In this document: positions 60,243 to 64,000 of the stretch, in pieces | Layout: every line of letters begins with the position of its first letter | Position numbering within the stretch: position 1 is the first letter of the stretch | Assembly (NCBI RefSeq): GCF_032852305.1 | Contig: NZ_CP136594.1 | Span: 2,827,501 to 2,891,500, forward strand | Source of the DNA: Parasphingorhabdus sp. SCSIO 66989 | GTDB taxonomy: Bacteria > Pseudomonadota > Alphaproteobacteria > Sphingomonadales > Sphingomonadaceae | Length of the DNA stretch: 64,000 nucleotides | Direction: 5' to 3' | Notes under the pieces: generated by a model | The model's database searches: none | The model's input: only the letters and a program-made list of their open reading frames with translations | What the model was told of the DNA's origin: nothing | Position numbers and translations under genes: made by a program

Positions 60243-63242
60243 ATGCATTCTGCCATTCCGCCCATCGCCTCCATATCTGACGCCCGCGCCGAAATGCGCC
60301 GCCTGCACCGCCTGCCCGAATATGAAGTGCTCGCGCCCTTGGTTGCCATCGCCAAAACCGATGCACCGGGCGAGGAAGATGCGATTCTCAATCAGGCACA
60401 TGCCCTGCTCGCCGATCTGCGCAGCGCCCAGTCGAGTGGGTGGGTAAACCAGTTTCTGCAGGAATATCGCATGTCGAGCGCGGAGGGCATCGCGCTTTTG
60501 GCACTGGCTGAGGCGTTTTTGCGCGTGCCTGATCCCGAAACCGCAGACCTGTTGATCGCCGACAAGATCGGTACCGCCAATTGGCGCTCGCACAGCGGTA
60601 AATCCGCCAGTTCGCTGGTCAACAGCGCAACATGGGGCCTGGTGCTGGGCCGCGCCGTGGTGGGCGAGAGCGCCAATGCCTCGATGCTCAAGCGGCTGAT
60701 TAACCGCACCGGCGAACCCTTTGTGCGGCAGGCCGTCGGCGCGGCGATGCGGTTGATGGGCGAGGTTTTCGTTATGGGCCGCACCATTGACGAAGCGATG
60801 GAGCGGATGAACCGCAAACAGCATAAGGGCTTTACCGCCAGCTTCGATATGTTGGGCGAAGCGGCGCGCACCCATGCAGATGCCGAGCGTTACTTTGAGG
60901 CCTATGCCGGCGCGATTGAAGCAGTCGCCAAGACGCCGCAATCGGGCCATGGCATTTCGGTCAAGCTCTCGGCGCTGCACCCACGCTATGAGGCGGCGCA
61001 GTCGGATATCTGCCTGCCAGTGCTGATCGACCGCGTGACGCAATTGGCCGAGGCAGCGGCGAAGCATGATATTGCCTTCACCGTCGATGCCGAGGAATCC
61101 GAACGGCTGATTATGAGCCTGGATGTGATCGCGGGTGTTCGTCGCGCGCCTTCGCTGAAAGGCTGGGACGGTATGGGCATGGCGGTGCAGGCCTATTCCA
61201 AGCGCGGGCTGGCCGTATGCGGCTGGGCCAATGCGCTGGGCGAAGAGGTCGGCGAAAAGATCAAGGTGCGGCTGGTCAAGGGCGCCTATTGGGACAGCGA
61301 AATCAAATTTACCCAGGAACATGGGCTCTCCGATTATCCGCTGTTCACCCGCAAACCGGCGACCGATGTCTCCTATCTCGCCTGTGCCCGCGCGCTGCTC
61401 GATTATGATCATATCGAGCCGGCCTTTGCCAGCCACAACGCCCGCACCATTGCCACCATATTGGCATGGGCGGGCAATCGCCGCGATTTCGAGTTTCAGC
61501 GGCTGCACGGCATGGGTGACGGGTTGTATGAGCGGCTGGTGCATGAGCATGGCCATAGCTGCCGTATATATGCCCCTGTTGGCGGCCATAGTGATCTGCT
61601 TGCCTATCTCGTCCGCCGCTTGCTGGAAAATGGCGCGAATAGCAGCTTTGTGCATCAGCTGGCGGACGAAAGCCGCAGTGTCGATGAACTGCTCGCCGAT
61701 CCGGTGGATTATGTGCTGGAAACCGGTGGCACCCGACATCCATCGATCCCGTTGCCGATAGAGCTATTCGGCCCCGAGCGGCGCAATTCAAGCGGCATTG
61801 ATCTGGATGACCGGCAGATATTGGCGGCGACGGCGGAGGACATGGCAACCGCGCCAGATGTTACGCTGCCCGCTGCAACCGATGTCGATACGCTGGTGAC
61901 CAACGCGCAATCGGCTTTCGCAGAATGGGATGCAAAGCCGGTCGAAGAACGCGCCACCTGTTTGGAAAAGCTGGCCGATCTGCTCGAAGACCATCGCTCC
62001 GAGCTCATGGCGCTGGCGGTCAACGAGGCGAAGAAAACCATTCCCGATGCGCTTGGTGAAGTGCGCGAGGCGGTCGACTTCTGCCGCTATTATGCCGCCG
62101 AAGCGCGGGCCAAATTGCAGCCGATTGAACTGCCCGGCCCGACCGGCGAGCAGAATATGCTGCGCATGGGCGGGCGCGGTGTCTGGGGCTGTATCGCGCC
62201 ATGGAACTTCCCGCTGGCGATCTTTCTGGGACAGGTCACCGCCGCATTGGTCAGCGGCAATTGTGTGATTGCCAAACCGGCACCACAAACCCCGCGCATT
62301 GCCGCTTATGCAGTCAAATTGGCGCATCAGGCGGGTATCCCCGAAGCGGTGCTACAACTGCTGGTCGGTGGTGCAGAAGAAGGCGCGGCTTTGGTCGATC
62401 ATCATGGCATCGCCGGAATTGCTTTCACCGGTTCGGTCCCCACCGGCAAAGCGATTGCCCGCGCGCTGGTGGCTGATGATGACCGCCCGATTGTGCCGCT
62501 GATCGCCGAGACGGGCGGACTCAACGCGATGATTGTCGATTCCACTGCGCTCCCTGAGCAGGTGGTGCGCGATGTGGTGATTTCCGGCTTCCAGTCAGCG
62601 GGGCAACGCTGCTCGGCTTTGCGTCTGCTGCTGCTGCAAGAGGATATCGCCGAACGAACCCTGACCATGCTCAAAGGCGCGATGGATGCGTTGGTGGTTG
62701 GCGATCCCGGCGATCCGCGCAGCGATGTTGGGCCGGTGATTGACCAGGCGGCCTATGACAAGTTGATGGCTTATCGGGACAGTGTCTCGGACCGGATTAT
62801 CAAGACCATCGATGTGCCAGAAGACGGCTTTTTTGTGCCGCCGACGCTGATCCAGCTCGATTCCATGGATGATCTCAATACCGAATGGTTCGGCCCGATC
62901 ATCCATGTCGCGACCTGGAAGGCGGAGAAGCTCACCGAAACCATCCATCGCATCAATGCCAAGGGTTTTGGCCTCACCATGGGGCTGCACAGCCGCGTTG
63001 CACGTGCGGCCAATATTGTCGAGGCACGGGCCAAGGTTGGCAACCTTTATGTCAATCGCTCGATGATCGGTGCAATTGTCGGCAGCCAGCCCTTTGGCGG
63101 CGAAGGCCTGTCAGGAACCGGCCCCAAGGCTGGCGGCCCGCATTATCTGCCGCGCTTCTGCGCCGAGCGGGTGACTTCAACCGACACCACCAGCGCCGGC
63201 GGCAATGCCAGCCTGCTCAGCCTGGAGGACGAAGATTTGTGA
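60243..63242 (+). CDS. putA: Bifunctional proline dehydrogenase / P5C dehydrogenase
   Basis: 999 aa from ATG 60243 (frame open from 60168). The proline dehydrogenase barrel occupies about residues 100-480 (GHGISVKLSALHPRY; FTVDAEESERL; RLVKGAYWDSEIK; FASHNARTIATI). The aldehyde dehydrogenase half carries WNFPLAIFLGQVTAALVSGN, FTGSVPTGKAI, AETGGLNAMIVDS and catalytic Cys in SAGQRCSALRLL. It oxidises proline to glutamate using FAD then NAD, with channelling. No N-terminal ribbon-helix-helix DNA-binding domain, so it should not be an autorepressor. Membrane-associated. Confidence 0.96.
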   Translation: MHSAIPPIASISDARAEMRRLHRLPEYEVLAPLVAIAKTDAPGEEDAILNQAHALLADLRSAQSSGWVNQFLQEYRMSSAEGIALLALAEAFLRVPDPETADLLIADKIGTANWRSHSGKSASSLVNSATWGLVLGRAVVGESANASMLKRLINRTGEPFVRQAVGAAMRLMGEVFVMGRTIDEAMERMNRKQHKGFTASFDMLGEAARTHADAERYFEAYAGAIEAVAKTPQSGHGISVKLSALHPRYEAAQSDICLPVLIDRVTQLAEAAAKHDIAFTVDAEESERLIMSLDVIAGVRRAPSLKGWDGMGMAVQAYSKRGLAVCGWANALGEEVGEKIKVRLVKGAYWDSEIKFTQEHGLSDYPLFTRKPATDVSYLACARALLDYDHIEPAFASHNARTIATILAWAGNRRDFEFQRLHGMGDGLYERLVHEHGHSCRIYAPVGGHSDLLAYLVRRLLENGANSSFVHQLADESRSVDELLADPVDYVLETGGTRHPSIPLPIELFGPERRNSSGIDLDDRQILAATAEDMATAPDVTLPAATDVDTLVTNAQSAFAEWDAKPVEERATCLEKLADLLEDHRSELMALAVNEAKKTIPDALGEVREAVDFCRYYAAEARAKLQPIELPGPTGEQNMLRMGGRGVWGCIAPWNFPLAIFLGQVTAALVSGNCVIAKPAPQTPRIAAYAVKLAHQAGIPEAVLQLLVGGAEEGAALVDHHGIAGIAFTGSVPTGKAIARALVADDDRPIVPLIAETGGLNAMIVDSTALPEQVVRDVVISGFQSAGQRCSALRLLLLQEDIAERTLTMLKGAMDALVVGDPGDPRSDVGPVIDQAAYDKLMAYRDSVSDRIIKTIDVPEDGFFVPPTLIQLDSMDDLNTEWFGPIIHVATWKAEKLTETIHRINAKGFGLTMGLHSRVARAANIVEARAKVGNLYVNRSMIGAIVGSQPFGGEGLSGTGPKAGGPHYLPRFCAERVTSTDTTSAGGNASLLSLEDEDL

Positions 63243-63248
63243 GCCGAA

Positions 63249-64000
63249 TTAAGAAGCGCTGCGCTGTTCCTCGGTCATCTGTCGCAATGTTTCCAACGCG
63301 GCCTTGAGCGCGGCATCGACCTCTTCCACCTGATTAGCCATCACAGGCTCAGCCAAAGGCCCGGCCAGTTTTTCGGCCATTACCGGTTCGGTAATTTCCT
63401 CAGCTGGTTCGTCAATGGCATCTTGGGGTATAGCCTCTTCTGGGCCAGGAGCCATAGCATCGGCGTCTAAGATTTCTTCATCATCAACAACCGCTTGCAG
63501 GACGATGTCCTCTGCTGCCGGTGGGGCTTGGGTACTTTCTGGACTGGTTAGCGGAACAACATCCGCGACTTCGCGCTCCTCATTGGTATCCGCCAGTTGA
63601 TCCAGCCCCCGCTCCAAACGCGCAATAAGCTCATCTATGGTCAGTTCAGAAAGTTCAGTCTTTCCATTGGCTTTCGTGGCCAGATCGGCCTCGCCATCCA
63701 GCGTGCCCAAGGCATCATGATCAGCATCTGAGAAGGCTTCGTTCGTGAACTCTTCTTGTTGATCAGCATCACGGCCCAGAAACGCCGCCAAACCTGCTGC
63801 TTGAACAGCGAGGTGGTCATTAACTGGCACTTCTGCGGACTCCTCTACCAACGGCTCGAGCGTCTCCTGGCTCTGAACCACAGGCTCTACTGTGTCTGGT
63901 ACATCTTCTGCTATGCGCTGGGGTTGTTCTGGTTGCTTAACCACCAGCGGTTCGCTGTCATCGCTATTCTCCCCGCGCAGCAGTTCAACGGGCAGAAGGT
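63249..64000 (-). CDS. Acidic protein of unknown function, C-terminal part
   Basis: The open frame continues to the right edge without a stop, so the start is outside the window; a GTG at 63944 is unlikely to be the true start. At least 250 residues, rich in Glu, Ala, Asp and Pro, mostly low complexity. Two ordered helices are likely: ELSELTIDELIARLERGLDQ and VDAALKAALETLRQMTEEQR at the end. No domain was recognised. It converges with putA, 6 bp apart. Confidence 0.72.
   Translation of the reverse strand, partial: LLPVELLRGENSDDSEPLVVKQPEQPQRIAEDVPDTVEPVVQSQETLEPLVEESAEVPVNDHLAVQAAGLAAFLGRDADQQEEFTNEAFSDADHDALGTLDGEADLATKANGKTELSELTIDELIARLERGLDQLADTNEEREVADVVPLTSPESTQAPPAAEDIVLQAVVDDEEILDADAMAPGPEEAIPQDAIDEPAEEITEPVMAEKLAGPLAEPVMANQVEEVDAALKAALETLRQMTEEQRSAS

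Noticed and set aside
60087-61739. 550-codon open frame on the minus strand opposite putA
   Set aside because: It is antisense to a full-length, motif-complete PutA; long antisense frames are common in GC-rich genes, and its product shows no recognisable domain.

Overview
The window looks like a chromosome segment from a sphingomonad-type alphaproteobacterium. The signs are moderately GC-rich housekeeping genes (rplU-rpmA, rpmB, hslV/hslU, a long PutA without an N-terminal DNA-binding domain, tadA), an L21 protein with an Ala/Lys/Pro-rich tail, and short palindromic repeats of the 'TCATCCCGGCGAAGG' and 'CTCGAGCGAAGTCGAGA' kinds. Species cannot be fixed from the sequence alone.

Layout. (1) 1-2318: the 5' part of a YadA-like adhesin gene running off the left edge, divergent from a winged-helix/TolB-like/TPR regulator. 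(2) 2365-10653: tRNA-Leu(CAG), an NDUFA9-like protein, a TetR regulator divergent from a metal-dependent-hydrolase-like gene, three exported proteins of unknown role, a GNAT acetyltransferase, rpmA-rplU and a lipoprotein. (3) 10750-12720: a small graveyard of mobile DNA: REP-like palindromes, a broken IS110-family transposase and the C-terminal stub of a REP-associated tyrosine transposase. (4) 12828-40908: a large exopolysaccharide/capsule locus. It opens with a NusG/RfaH-like antiterminator and a leader carrying an ops-like motif and a terminator-like hairpin. Then follow dTDP-rhamnose genes (rfbACDB), a visibly AT-richer block (flippase, methyltransferase, acetyltransferase, WbsX-like protein, polymerase, GT4 glycosyltransferase), a PglE/PglD/PglC-like set, an IS5-family relic, an O-antigen ligase/polymerase, OPX and Wzc-type tyrosine kinase, a TPR membrane protein, wecB-wecC, a PglF/WbpM-like dehydratase, a UDP-glucuronate-4-epimerase-like protein, and manA/manC. 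(5) 41029-44683: cysD-cysNC-cysQ. (6) 44849-48951: hslV and hslU, unusually separated by mtfA and a Tat-exported FAD oxidoreductase. (7) 48951-64000: a GFA protein whose 3' end lies in a 268-bp inverted-repeat element, envelope proteins (peroxiredoxin-like lipoprotein, LysE exporter, two M48 proteases flanking a DsbA-like protein), an HD-domain protein, a LytS/LytTR two-component pair, a phosphatase-like gene without a standard start codon, tadA, rpmB, a phytase-like esterase, putA, and an acidic protein running off the right edge.

How the genes fit. The polysaccharide locus supplies several activated sugars: dTDP-L-rhamnose, UDP-diNAc-bacillosamine (candidate), UDP-ManNAc/ManNAcA, a UDP-uronic acid and GDP-mannose. 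It has a PglC-type initiating transferase, a Wzx flippase, Wzy/ligase-type proteins and a Wza/Wzc export pair, yet only one ordinary glycosyltransferase is visible. The built-in NusG paralogue and its leader suggest locus-specific antitermination, which is the most interesting regulatory hypothesis here. All functions are read from sequence motifs and family knowledge; nothing was searched or computed.
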